Shown here piece after piece: positions 48,603-58,120 of a stretch of 64,000 nt of DNA; the stretch's first letter is position 1; every line of letters begins with the position of its first letter. The stretch comes from Gadus chalcogrammus (taxonomy: Eukaryota; Chordata; Actinopteri; Gadiformes; Gadidae), in the NCBI RefSeq assembly GCF_026213295.1, contig NC_079420.1, positions 10,559,328-10,623,327 on the forward strand, in the 5' to 3' direction. A program made the position numbers and the translations under genes. The notes below the pieces were generated by a model. It was not told where the DNA came from. It saw only the letters and a list, made by a program, of their open reading frames with translations, and ran no database searches.

Positions 48603-49237
48603 CAGTCCTCGCCATAGAGCTGCTGGCCGCCTGCCAGGGCATAGAGTTCCTGCGGCCCCTTCGGACCACCACCCCCCTGGAGAAGGTCTATGACCTGGTG
48701 CGCAGCGTGGTCAGGTAACGCGCGGCCAAGGTACACACACGCATTCAACCGTACCCAGAGTCCCGGGTTAATGTTTACCCCTTCCCCCCCCAGACCCTGG
48801 ATCAAGGACCGGTTCATGTCCCCCGACATCGAGGCGGTCCACCGCCTGCTGCTCGACCAGAAGGTGGGTGTCCCTGGGGGGGCCGACGGAGTAGAGATGT
48901 TCCGGTTAGACCCGGTAGTCTGGCAACAGGAAGGTTGCTAGTTCGATCCCCGGCTCCTCCTAGCTGTGTGGCTAGAAGGTTTTTCCCGAGTGGCCACAGT
49001 TTAGAAAAGCGCTTTATAAATGCAGTCCGTTTAGGGTGGAGGTTCAGCTCTGCTTCATGGTCTGTCGCCCCCCCCCCCCCCCCCCCCTCCCCCCCTCTCC
49101 AGGTGTGGCACGTGGCCAAGCCCTACATCGATAAGTACGAGACCCAGCTGTCTAGTCCGGGGTCGCGGCCCATCTCCCCCACCTCCTTCTCCCTGGAGCC
49201 CCCGCTGTCGCCGCGGAAACGGGTCCGCCACGAATAA
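40572..49237 (+). CDS. hal: Histidine ammonia-lyase (histidase)
   Basis: Cytosolic MIO-dependent lyase that deaminates L-histidine to trans-urocanate, the first step of histidine catabolism. Coding exons: 40572-40818, 41030-41090, 41234-41261, 41372-41446, 41532-41604, 41720-41786, 42120-42157, 42236-42361, 42690-42829, 43039-43086, 43465-43612, 43978-44073, 44564-44622, 44714-44794, 44919-44984, 46078-46243, 47625-47759, 48606-48714, 48794-48863, 49103-49237. The total is 655 aa (human 657), with all phases consistent. The Ala-Ser-Gly triad that cyclises into the MIO cofactor is at 253-255 inside [15 protein letters not shown]. Family signatures [29 protein letters not shown] and [11 protein letters not shown] are intact. 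The start matches the vertebrate N-terminus MPRxTVxxR. Exon 3 is only 28 bases; its boundaries were chosen because they alone give the in-frame YREP segment with the family's spacing. Confidence 0.97.
41870..42050 (+). mobile_element. Family B repeat in hal intron 6
   Basis: It carries the AGCATCTTATCCTAGCTATC block and a good tail AAGTCGCTTTGGATAAAAGC. Confidence 0.7.
42400..42600 (+). mobile_element. Family A repeat, 3'-truncated, in hal intron 8
   Basis: The head and middle are present and end at GTGAATGTGAGGCATTG. The AAAGCGCTTTGAGTGG tail is absent. Confidence 0.7.
43280..43430 (-). mobile_element. Family B repeat fragment in hal intron 10
   Basis: Only the 5' end is left: AAGCGCCAGGACATAC, AATAAGTGTGTAAGAGGGG and GAGTCTAGGTGAACTCTGA, shared with the copy near 25,200. 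Confidence 0.55.
43649..43912 (+). mobile_element. Family A repeat, full length, in hal intron 11
   Basis: This is one of the best-preserved copies, with GGTTCGATCC B-box, GCGCTTTGGGTGGCC and a terminal GTATAAATGCAGTCCG. Confidence 0.8.
44095..44375 (+). mobile_element. Family C repeat in hal intron 12
   Basis: The left part has CTTGAGTATCGGCAGATACC and the right part has CAGATCGGCGCAAAGACTTG and GTAATCGGAGCAACTCTAG. Confidence 0.6.
45085..45554. mobile_element. DNA transposon-like element with TIRs and perfect target duplication
   Basis: The left end TAGCCTGGTTC is mirrored by GAGCCAGGCTA at the right. The flanks are CTAAATAGG on both sides (45076-45084 and 45555-45563), an 8-9-bp duplication that suggests a hAT-type insertion. 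It lies in hal intron 15 and has no long open frame. Confidence 0.7.
45718..45945 (-). mobile_element. Family B repeat in hal intron 15
   Basis: It carries GCTGTCGGTACAGTAAGGAT and the GTGCCAAGCACTAACAAT block in reverse orientation. Confidence 0.65.
46226..47280 (+). repeat. hal: Exon 16-derived donor repeat array in hal intron 16
   Basis: Copies of the exon 16 end and donor (CACCGCCGCCTCTCTGG then gtgagtgttgggctc) recur with GT at 46369, 46516, 46641 and 46757, then more degenerately at about 46,852 and 46,940. They are separated by TACACACACGC blocks. The array decays into CTCTGGGTTAAACACGC-type units up to about 47,280. Confidence 0.9.
47794..48012 (+). mobile_element. Family A repeat, 3'-truncated, in hal intron 17
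   Basis: It starts 34 bases after the exon 17 donor. The B-box is damaged (GCTAGTTGAGTG) and the tail stops after TTTGAGTGGCC. Confidence 0.65.
48511..48599 (+). repeat. hal: (TG)n microsatellite at hal exon 18 acceptor
   Basis: The TG run ends in tccccag, so the acceptor has only a four-pyrimidine tract next to 89 bases of TG. Confidence 0.95.
48915..49034 (+). mobile_element. Family A repeat, internally deleted, in hal intron 19
   Basis: Only the B-box region and the GAAAAGCGCTTTATAAATGC tail remain, joined directly. Confidence 0.65.
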
Positions 49238-49410
49238 GCCGGGGCGCTGAATCGTTTTCCTGAGGAAGGGGAATCGGGTGTTCATACGATGTTGGACTCC
49301 CGATGTCACAGCTCTGAATCTTAGAAGGTTAACGTGACCGTCAGTTCATCGTTTAATTACACTGCGTCTGGGCACGGAGAATAATAAATCAATAATATTA
49401 AATATATCAT
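49238..49410 (+). promoter_or_regulatory. hal: hal 3' UTR with poly(A) signal
   Basis: AATAAA at 49383-49388 follows the TAA stop by about 145 bases. A second AATAAT-like stretch follows in AT-rich DNA. The 3' UTR is short and faces the rnf141 3' UTR tail to tail. Confidence 0.65.
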
Positions 49411-49915
49411 AAATTAATGCTTTGCTGTGCCGATCTTTACTTTAGCGCCTTGTCAGCCGTTGTATGTGTGCAGTCTTAAAGCCTTGTTGAATCAGAACAT
49501 TTGTTATGCAGTCCAATTAGGGGGATTAAATCAATTAAGCCCACACTGGCTCAATCAACACCATCAATCGGAACTTGTCATGTGCCATAAATTGACTGAT
49601 TGCTGTGACGAGAAGGGGGCGTGGCGTTTATGGGTCGTGGTGTATGGTGAAGAAGGCGTTGCCAGTCGTGGAGGGATGTGGCTTGACAATCATACACAGT
49701 TTGTTTATGACCAGGAACAATGATGGGGAAAGCATGCCATCTGCTGGTTTCAGACTAGAATAAACATAAATACACAGTGCTAAATATATAATTATGCTTT
49801 CTTTACATTTACATGATTGTAATTAAGTCCTTTGAAATAGACTTGGCTATACTTTTGGCTTTCTTTATAAATATAACAATAATAACTCTGCAAGATATCC
49901 TATAGTGATAACACT

Positions 49916-51835
49916 TTATTTTAAATCCATCACAATCCATTAAAGTGCAAGAAGATGTATCTCTTGGTTCAAAGCAATAATATACAGAATGGGTTAGTTT
50001 AATTACTCGTTATTTCCTATGTCAAACACATTTAATCAATGTACAGCCATGTCACCTTAGTTGAATTTGTGAAACTCCCAAACTTAAATGAAACATAACC
50101 ATGAATTTCTGAGGAGCTAACTATAGATAGAATATCTGTACATTGTCAATAAATTGTTTTCAGAAACTTTAGAATGAATAGTCTCTTATAAAAGGTCAGA
50201 ATTAGTGGATTAACCAAACCATAGTTCTAAGGACTCAACTACAGTGATCTACTGTATGCAAAAAGTGTTGTTATCATCTGAAGCATCACAAAGTATTGTT
50301 AACAATGATATTTTGTTTATAAATTCATAATAACCAATATCTTCCTCCAACATGTTCAGTTCAACTTCCAATAAACAATAATCAATAAGCCACTACTCAA
50401 TTAACAAAATTAACAAAGGTTTCTACGTTTCTAGATAGATTTGTTTTGTTTTAAACTTGTTGATACTAAATCTAATACTATCGAAGATAAGTGTCTTCAC
50501 AGAGTGCAGTAGTATCTTCCGTTCTTAATTAAAAAAACTCAAACAGGAAATTACCTTAAAGAAAAGCAAAAGAATCGGAAATACAAAAAGGTCAAAATCG
50601 CCTCTTTCCTTCCAGAAGTTATTGAATTTAACCGTTGTTGAATTTAATAACATCAGAGCAAGATTAGATCAGATTATTCTACTAGACCCTGAAAGAAAGT
50701 CCCACAATTACCTACCTTCTGTGCCTATCAAAGTACTTGGAGCCCAGTACTTGTATCACAGTACTTGTACTATTGTACTTGTGCTACAGTACTTGTATCA
50801 CAGTACTTTGCACACAGCACTTGTACTACAGTACTATTATCACAGTACTTGGCACACAGTACTTGTATTACAGTACTTCCATCACTTGTACAGTCCTGTT
50901 GAACCAAAGGTGTCTGTAAAAGAGTCTCATGTAACACCATGAAGACATGTCCTACAGAAGCATGTGCTACATGTAGGAGCAGGACGCCTAGCGTAGCCTA
51001 GTGTAGCTTAGCATTAGCTTAACACCGGACTGACCATAAGAGGGGTCCCAGTGGAAACCCCAGCTCACAGGGCCCCCCTTCCACACTGTCATACGTCCTG
51101 CTCCATTCAGGTCACGTCAATGTCACCTGGCTGCGTGGGAGGAGTTTACCAACAGTCAACGCTGTGGGGGTCAAAGGTTAACGAGGGACGTACCCAGGGT
51201 GAACCCTGGGTGAACCCTGAGAGCGCTGGCTGTAGACCTCAGCGCTCTGCTCATCGGTGAGAGAGCACCGGGGAGACACGCAGAAGAGGAGCTGTGCGGA
51301 CGGGAACATGAGTAGAGGAAATGAGCACGAAGAGCCCTGTTGGACCGGCTGAAAGGGGGGGCTGGCAGTGGGGCTGGGTGGTGTCTCTACGGCCTGGGGG
51401 GGGTTTGTGGTGCCTCTAGGGGCTGTACGGAGGTGCTGCGTGGTGTCTCTACAACCTTGTGGGTGGTGCTGTTGGTTGGGTGGTGTCTCTAGGGGCTGTG
51501 GGGGTTGTGGTGGTGTTGTCTATAGGCTGTGGGGTGGTGCAGGGTGGTGTCTCTAGGGGCTGTGGGTGGTGTCTCTAGGGGCTGTGGGTGGTGGTGTTGG
51601 GTGGTGTCTCTAGGGGCTGTGGGTGGTGGTGATCGGTGGTGTCTCTAGGGGCTGTAGGTGGTGTTGGGTGGTGTCTCTAGGGGCTGTGGGTGGTGTCTCT
51701 AGGGGCTGTGGGTGGTGGTGTTGGGTGGTGTCTCTAGGGGCTGTGGGTGGTGTTGGGTGGTGTCTCTAGGGGCTGTGGGCGGTGGTGTTGGGTGGTGTCT
51801 CTAGGGATTTTCGGTGGTGTTGTTGGGTGGTGTCC
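49916..51835 (-). promoter_or_regulatory. rnf141: rnf141 3' UTR
   Basis: This is non-coding DNA after the rnf141 stop on the minus strand. It contains the stop-codon minisatellite (51366-51850) and an AGTACTTGT repeat (50735-50890), and becomes very AT-rich below 50,600. TTTATT at 49916-49921 reads AATAAA on the minus strand and could be a distal poly(A) signal; nearer sites are not excluded. Confidence 0.4.
50735..50890 (+). repeat. Imperfect CAGTACTTGTA repeat
   Basis: About nine units of 15-19 bases containing the palindrome AGTACT, in the rnf141 3' region. Confidence 0.8.
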
Positions 51836-51850
51836 CTAGGGACTGTGGGG
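51366..51850 (-). repeat. rnf141: Stop-codon minisatellite at rnf141 3' end
   Basis: The + strand unit GGTGGTGTCTCTAGGGGCTG followed by TGGGTGGT resembles the terminal coding sequence GGTGTCCCTAGGGACTGTGG. On the minus strand each unit repeats the last codons plus the TAG. There are about 13-15 units of 24-39 bases. Confidence 0.85.
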
Positions 51851-52177
51851 CTGGCCGGCCTCGTCTGCCAGGTGGAGGATGTAGTCGGCCATGTCGTGCT
51901 CGGTGGGGGCGTCTGACACCACCCAGGACTCGTTGGCCGCCGTCACCTGGATGCGGCAGATGGGGCAGTTCCTGCTCTGCCCGCTCCTAGGGGACAGAGG
52001 GGGGGTCCATCCGTTCATTCAAACCCCCGGAACCATCTCTGTCTCGCTATCTACATCTTTACTTTATTTATAATCTCTAAAAATCTATTTTCAGAGATTT
52101 AATTTATTAATCGTATCTTAAAATTGAAACAATACTAAAAGCAAATATGTTTGTGTGAGTTTGTGTATGTATGTATA

Positions 52178-52214
<37 letters not shown>

Positions 52215-54590
52215 GCGTGTGCGGAGCCGTCCTACCATTGGTCAATGCACTTCTGACAGAAGCTGTGTGCGCACGGCAGCATGAGGTCCGACCGGCCGTC
52301 CATGCAGATACAACACTCCTCCTCATCCGTCAGCTGCTTCACCCTGCAGGAGGAGGAGGAGGAGGAAGGGAGGAGTTATGGAAATGATTTGGTGACTTAG
52401 ATCTACCTGTGTCTGAGGTCTCTCTGTGTCCTGGTGTCTCCACCTGCCTCACCGTCCAACAGGGGAGTGCGTTTCTCCTCGCCCTCGGCCTCACCACACC
52501 ACGGTAAAGCTACAGGCGTGTTTAAACTACCATGTTCCTACCGGCCCATCCACATGCTGGCCTGGCAGGAGTCGGTGGAGGGCAGCTGGGCCGAGGGGCC
52601 CTCCAAGGGGCCGTCGGGGCCCAGCACCTGGGCGGCCTGGCTGGTGACGTCGCGGTACAGCTGGGTGAACTGGTACAGGTTCATGATGCGGGTGGCCTCC
52701 ACCGTGCCCGTCTCCTTGTTGATCTGGAGGAAGAGGAGGGGAGGGAGGAGGAGGAGGAGGAGGAAGAGGGAGGAGGGAGGAGGGAGGAGGAGGAGGAAGA
52801 AGGAGGAGGACGGTGAGCAGAAGGAGGAGGTGGAGGAGGAGGAGGAGGGGGAGGAGGTGGAGGACGAGGGATGGAGGAGGAGGAGGAAGATGAGGACGAG
52901 CACAAGGGAGAGAACGGTGAGCACGAGGAGGAGGCGGAGGAGGAGTGAAGCACAGCGCCCCAACAAACACAGACACACCAGACCCAGTGGGCCAGAGAGC
53001 CATGATGTGCCCACGAGACTCAACACCCCCTGAACACACACTCTCAGTCTCACCTTAGTGCACACTCTAAGTCTCAGCATAGTGCACACTCTCAGTCTCA
53101 CCATAGTGCTGCACACTCTCAGTCTCACCTTAGTGCACACTCTATCTCACCATAGTGCACACTCTCAGTCTCACATTAGTGCACACTCTCAGTCTCACCT
53201 TGGTGCACAATCTCAGTCTCACCTTGGTGCACACCACGCGCACGGCCACCTTCCACAGGGCGCTGGTGTCGGAGCCGGGCTGCACCTCGAAGAGGAGGTG
53301 CTTCTGCTGCCCGGCGGCCAGCTGGGCCGTCCTGAGGGGACAGACATTAACCGCCAGGGAGTTCAGCAGACGCTTTTATCTAAAGCAACCTACAATAAGT
53401 ACGGGCTGTCACTTTTTATTCGAAGTTCGAATATTCGTTCGAAGGTGGGGTGAAAAGTTCGAATTCGAAGTGTAATTCTCCATTCGAACTGTAAAAATGC
53501 GCTATAAAGAAGAGAGAGGCGAGTGGCTTTTCCTCAATAAAGCGGCCCTCCTGGATCCCCGCTTCTCCCGGTTAGTCCACCTTTCCCCTGCACAGAAACA
53601 TCTCGTGACTGAAAGCCTCTCACACGAGCTCATTGAAACGGAGACCGACACTGATCGCACACGACAGGGAGAAAAGTCCGCTGCTGCGCTGGGCGCGATG
53701 GACATCCTGTTTGGGGACTTATACAGCACGGCTGACAGAAGCAGCTGCAGCGGTAACGGAGAGCTGCGAGACTACTTGTAATTTTCTTTCCGTAAGGAAT
53801 AAAAAGAGCAGCATGCCGTGTTGGAGGTCGGCCTCACAGATTGTTCGTTTATATAGGCTGTGTGTGCCATGGACGACATGCGCTCCGCATATCGCGCTCC
53901 GAGCAGTTATTGTTAATGCGTAAAAGACAGCCGCACTTGTGTGTCGGAGCTTCCTCATGTTGTGTTTACAAATGTGTTATCAAAGATGTGTTTTTATCCT
54001 GTGCTGTTATGAATTCAGTAGGTATACGTGATTTCCACAAGAAATAAAAAGAAACACGACAACAGTCGTCGTGTTTTTTTTTTTTTTTTTTTTAATAGTT
54101 CTATGGGGGGGGTCGAATGTATTCGAATGTATTCGAATTAATTATGGACATTCGAAATTCGTTCGAATTTCATTTTTGGAAAAAGTGACAGCCCTAAAGT
54201 ACATTAGTCCGAAGAAAGAGAAACAATACATCGCTGTCGGTACAGTTAGGATGATCATAGAACCAAGTGCCAAGCACAAACAATCTCTAGGTTAACCCAT
54301 TCCCCGTATACACAAAGATAGCTAGGATAAGATGCTACACAATGCTCAGTACTGTTTTTATGTGCAAGGATGTACAACATACAATAAGTGCGTAAGAGGG
54401 GTGTGGGGGGGTGTTGTGTGTTTTGTGTTGTGTTGTGTTTTGTGTCATGTTTTGCTCACACGTCGTTGAGCTCCGACACCCTGGCCAGGAACTCCTCGTA
54501 GGTGAGGTACCCGCTGTCCCTCACCAGCCCCGCGTGCCTCACCAGCTTCTCGGGCAGCCGGCTGGCCTGGCCCGAGAGCTGCTGGCCCAT
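51836..54590 (-). CDS. rnf141: RING finger protein 141 (E3 ligase-like)
   Basis: Small RING protein, first described as ZNF230 in testis and presumed to be a ubiquitin ligase. Coding exons in transcript order: 54590-54460, 53331-53223, 52723-52542, 52343-52236, 51986-51836; phases close and give 226 aa (human 230). The protein begins MGQQ, with glycine 2 available for myristoylation. The C3HC4 RING uses C151, C154, C165, H167, C170, C173, C184 and C187 (CCIC ... CAHSFCQKC ... CPIC). The central segment [17 protein letters not shown] and the end [11 protein letters not shown]...[10 protein letters not shown] are diagnostic of RNF141. The start codon sits in a near-perfect Kozak context (GCCGCCGCCATGG). 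The intron after coding exon 2 starts with repeated copies of its own splice donor, and the stop codon lies inside the first unit of a minisatellite. Confidence 0.95.
52730..52950 (+). repeat. GGA/GAG-rich homopurine tract in rnf141 intron
   Basis: Near-pure purine on the + strand. On the transcribed minus strand it is a pyrimidine tract leading to the acceptor of coding exon 3. Confidence 0.9.
53040..53222 (-). repeat. rnf141: 24-bp repeat built from the rnf141 exon 2 donor
   Basis: On the minus strand the unit is GTGTGCACCAAG then gtgagactgaga, that is, 12 bases of exon end plus 12 bases of intron start. About eight copies follow the true boundary at 53223; the nearest has an intact CACCAAG-gtgaga. 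Confidence 0.9.
53346..54412 (-). mobile_element. Family B repeat split by a hAT-like insertion
   Basis: The tail half (CAGCAGACGCTTTTATC) is at 53346-53402. The core half resumes at 54196 with AAGTACATTAGTCCGAAGAA. The two parts are continuous in other copies, so the DNA between them is an insertion. Confidence 0.7.
53403..54195. mobile_element. hAT-like element with terminal inverted repeats
   Basis: The ends are inverted copies of GGGCTGTCACTTTTT, followed on both sides by TTCGAA/TTCGTTCGAA motifs. The flanks ATAAGTAC and TAAAGTAC look like an imperfect 8-bp target duplication. Inside, + strand 53497-53781 has an open frame with AALLDPRF, reminiscent of the C-terminal part of hAT/ZBED transposases. 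At about 0.8 kb it is too short to be autonomous. Confidence 0.65.
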
Positions 54591-54654
54591 GGCGGCGGCG
54601 GTGGCTGCGGTTTGAGAGGGTGGGGAGGCGGCCTCAGTCGGCGTAGAGCTGCAC
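54591..54654 (-). promoter_or_regulatory. rnf141: rnf141 5' UTR in first coding exon
   Basis: On the minus strand a pyrimidine-rich acceptor ending in ctccag precedes 64 bases of leader before the ATG. The upstream polypyrimidine tract is unusually long and repetitive (54661-54745). Confidence 0.6.
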
Positions 54655-56158
54655 CCTGGAGAGGGAGGGAGGAGGGGGGAGGGGGGAGGGAGGAGGGAGG
54701 AGGGAGGAGAGAGGAGGGGGGAGGGAGGAGGGAGGAGGGAGGGGTCAGCATCAGCTAAATCAAATTGTAGGTTTTGTGATGTAACGACTACTTCGTACTA
54801 CCAGGGATTCGTAGGTCTGTCACAAAAAGGAACAGACAGGCACTTGAACGTGACATTAAAAGATCTTTTAGCACAATAATACACATTTTAATAGCTACAC
54901 ATGGTGTTTGGTTTCTTGTTGGAATTAAAGGGGTTATATTATTCCACCAGATGTGAGTGTGATTGGCCGTGACATCCGTTTGTAATCTGCCCGTCCCTGT
55001 GACATCACTAGTGGGCGTACTTTCCACCTAGATGCACTGGATAGAACAATGTTCCAATGTTTAACGTGATAAATGTTGCTTATCTATCCTCCTCTGATGG
55101 ATAGATCAGCAACATTTGCCACAGTCCACTGGGTAGGCAGGTGGACTGATCTACCAAGCGTACAACTAGGTGGACACGCCCACTTGTGGTGTCACTAAAA
55201 CACAGGAGAGGAAAGATTTTCAAACGGCTTGTATTCGCTGATCACACTCCCCTGGTGGCATCATATCACATCATCACATCATCATATCACATCATATCAC
55301 ATCACATCACATCAGATCACCCCTCTAAAGGCTCAGGCCTGCCATTGCCAGGACCTTAAAATGTGGTCATGGATAAGTCGTGCTCACGTTTTTGAAATGT
55401 TATAATATTCTTAATCTTCTGTGGTTGTGGACAGGCCAACACAACAGCACTTAGAGCCCCTCATAAGTCGGTGGAACACTTTGGTTCTGCGCAGTACATG
55501 CCACAAACCTGCAGGCCAACAGCAGTTTAATGAATGGAGGAATGTTGTCTATGTTGGGTTGTATATGTTGTATGTGCTGTATATAAGTATGTTGTGCATA
55601 CGTGGTTTTATGTGGTATGTCTTGTATATGTTGTTTGTGTTGTATTGTATATGTTGTATTTGTTATATATATACACACACACATACATACATAGGTTGTA
55701 TGTATGTTGTATATGTTGTGTTGTATATGTTTGTATGTTGTATATATATGTTATTTATGTTGTATATAGGTTATATATGTGGATGTTGTATATGTATGTT
55801 GTATAGATTGTGATGTATATGTATATGTTGTATATGTGTATGTTATAGATAGGTTATATGTTGTATAGATGTTATTTACGTAGGAGACCTCTTCGCCAGG
55901 ATGTAATCACATCTTAAAGTTTGAACGTAGATGTTCAGGCCTTTCTCGTCTGTCGAAAACCCTCGACATGGACTCAGACCCTGTCACACAACAACTCATC
56001 ATCACATCCATGTGCATCGTGGATACCATAATACTAGTAATTAATCAATAATAGTGACATTATACCATGTTTCCCAGCTGACTGAACACTCAGATAGATG
56101 AACACGAACCCCCCTGGAGACCTGAAACAGTCCCGACAAGAGGAGAATAGATCCTTAC
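54655..56158 (-). other. rnf141: rnf141 5' intron
   Basis: This stretch contains G/A-rich DNA next to the acceptor, a short ATCACATC repeat (55258-55318) and a TATGTTGTATA-type TG/TA-rich stretch (55550-55870). No conserved exon is seen. Confidence 0.5.
55550..55870 (+). repeat. TATGTTGTATATG-type repeat
   Basis: TG/TA-rich imperfect repeat in the rnf141 5' intron. Confidence 0.8.
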
Positions 56159-56300
56159 CTGGCACTGACCCGGGCTTTCATCACGGGCTTATTGATCGAT
56201 ATTATTGGTGCTATTGATAAAGTAGGGCGAAGAGGTTTCAGTTGGCGTTCAGCGCGGATGGATACGCTTGTTGACAGAACGCTGTCGCTGCATGATGACG
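56159..56300 (-). promoter_or_regulatory. rnf141: Probable rnf141 non-coding first exon and promoter
   Basis: On the minus strand there is a consensus donor (TGCCAG then gtaagg) with the exon ending at 56159, preceded by CpG-containing DNA near 56230-56320. It is in the right place and orientation to splice to the acceptor at 54655. The transcription start is not determinable by eye. Confidence 0.45.
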
Positions 56301-56320
56301 CACGGTGCGTATGCGATGTC

Positions 56321-56685
56321 CGAATTTAAAGTTATTATCAATAATCAATTCGCTAGAACTAACTTTAAAGTCAAGTATGGCCATATGTATAAATGTTGAT
56401 TCTTAAAATGATCATACTAATATTAATGCTTTTAATTCGCGATAACTCGTTTTATATAATACATTAGAATGACCGCCAGGGGGCAGCATTGTGCGGAATG
56501 TACACAAAAATCCTATTCTGCAGTTCCGTCTGTGCGTGGTCAATGGATTTAGTTGTTGGTTGAACATATATAATACAAGCCTAAAATAAATCTCTCGGTG
56601 TAATTGGCAATGCTGTTTTTTGCAGATGTATGTGTTTCTCCAAGATGACACAGACATAGTTGTATGGTCGTGCATTTATTCACTT

Positions 56686-56778
<93 letters not shown>

Positions 56779-57349
56779 TGTCCGTGTGCGTGTGTGTTTG
56801 AACCTTTGTGCATGCAAGCAAATGTGCACACTTTTCTGTAATTGCTTTGCATCGACTTTGGAATATCCTTTTTAATAAAAAAACAAAGTAAACCAAACAT
56901 TAACATTCACACTACGATCAGGTGAGATCGGTTCAGACACAATATGAGACTCAGACTCACAATGATAACTAATAGTAACAGTAATGTATTCATCACTTTA
57001 TTACGAAGCACATCCATCCATGAATCCCGTTTAAGTTCTGGACGTCTCGGTAGTTCTGGGGGTCAGAGCGGCGCACACCATCAGGATGGACCCCTCCCGG
57101 CCCGGCCCCCCAGCCCTGACCACAGCACCCCATCAGTCCAGAGTAATGAGCCACAACCACCACGGAGACCTAATGACGATGTATGATTGACAACCATAAT
57201 GGAGCCGGAATCATTTTGCCCTTGATGTTCACGCACACGCACACGCACAACGACAACCCACACACGCCCACATTATGATGTCATTTACGAAGAGCTTCTG
57301 AGTTGGCTCGTCAACATAACATAAAACCTGGTGGCAGAATGTCATGATT
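56321..57349. other. rnf141-mgat4c intergenic region
   Basis: This is AT-rich sequence with a long TG tract (56688-56776). No coding exon is seen. Confidence 0.45.
56688..56776 (+). repeat. (GT)n microsatellite
   Basis: Uninterrupted TG run of about 88 bases between rnf141 and mgat4c. Confidence 0.95.
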
Positions 57350-58120
57350 TTTATTAGAAATGCAACAACCCAAAGTCAAGTAGCAAAGCGACATAGCAGA
57401 GGATTCTGGGGCAAAGTACAAAGAAAACTAAACAATGACCTGGAGGTTTCTTCTGTAATCAATATCAGGATTTCATTGGAAAAACAACGTTAACGGTACA
57501 TCTTTAATTCAGATTAAACCAATTGTAAATCTCAACAAAACTAAAACAGATATGCAGTCCGGTCAAATATGGATGGTTTGAATTTAACGTCCACAGCCAC
57601 TGTCCCGAGATGAACCCGTACGAGACTGAAACCTTCCAGGACGGGAACACAGAGTCACAGTACTAATGCCTCGTTTGCACCGAGCGGAGCGGCTCGGAAC
57701 GGCGCGGCTCGGGGCATGACAGCTCGGTTACGCTGAATCTGGCTCACGTTGCCACCTCCTCCGACTCTACCCTTATGGTAGGGCGGGATTTAAGCCGGAT
57801 GGCGATAACCGCGGCAGCTACGGAAGCAAACTTTTGCGTGTCATTTGCTTCAATAAACGAAGCTTTCGCCTTTCCAGAAATGTCCATAAATACCTTGCGG
57901 GTACCGTGTTTGTTTGTTTTTTATCCCCTGTCGCACAGATGTGACGATTCTTTTGACCAATCAATGGAAGGCATTGTGTTGCTCCACCTTTTTTGGCACC
58001 CTTTCAGACCGAACCAAGCCGCCCACCTCGGTGGGAACGAGACCTAACTAACAGGCGGTCCACACGCTGACCGTCCTCAGGGTCTTGACCGTCCTCAGAG
58101 TGGAGAGGGCTGGGCGGCCT
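57350..58120 (-). promoter_or_regulatory. mgat4c: mgat4c 3' UTR
   Basis: TTTATT at 57350-57355 reads AATAAA on the minus strand about 770 bases after the stop. A palindromic-ended element (57667-58044) sits inside this UTR. A second AATAAA candidate on the minus strand is near 56998. Confidence 0.5.
57667..58044. mobile_element. MITE-like element with CTCGTT-CACCGA termini
   Basis: The left end TGCCTCGTTTGCACCGAGCG is an imperfect inverse of the right end CTCGGTGGGAACGAGACC. The element lies in the mgat4c 3' UTR. The internal open frame (57775-58047) is not recognised as a gene. Confidence 0.6.

Noticed and set aside
52434..53033. 199-codon plus-strand frame rich in Arg, Glu and Gly
   Set aside because: It is produced by the GGA-rich intron tract opposite rnf141 and has no unique domain.
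53497..53781. Independent protein gene in rnf141 intron
   Set aside because: It lies wholly inside a 0.8-kb element with terminal inverted repeats and looks like a hAT transposase remnant.
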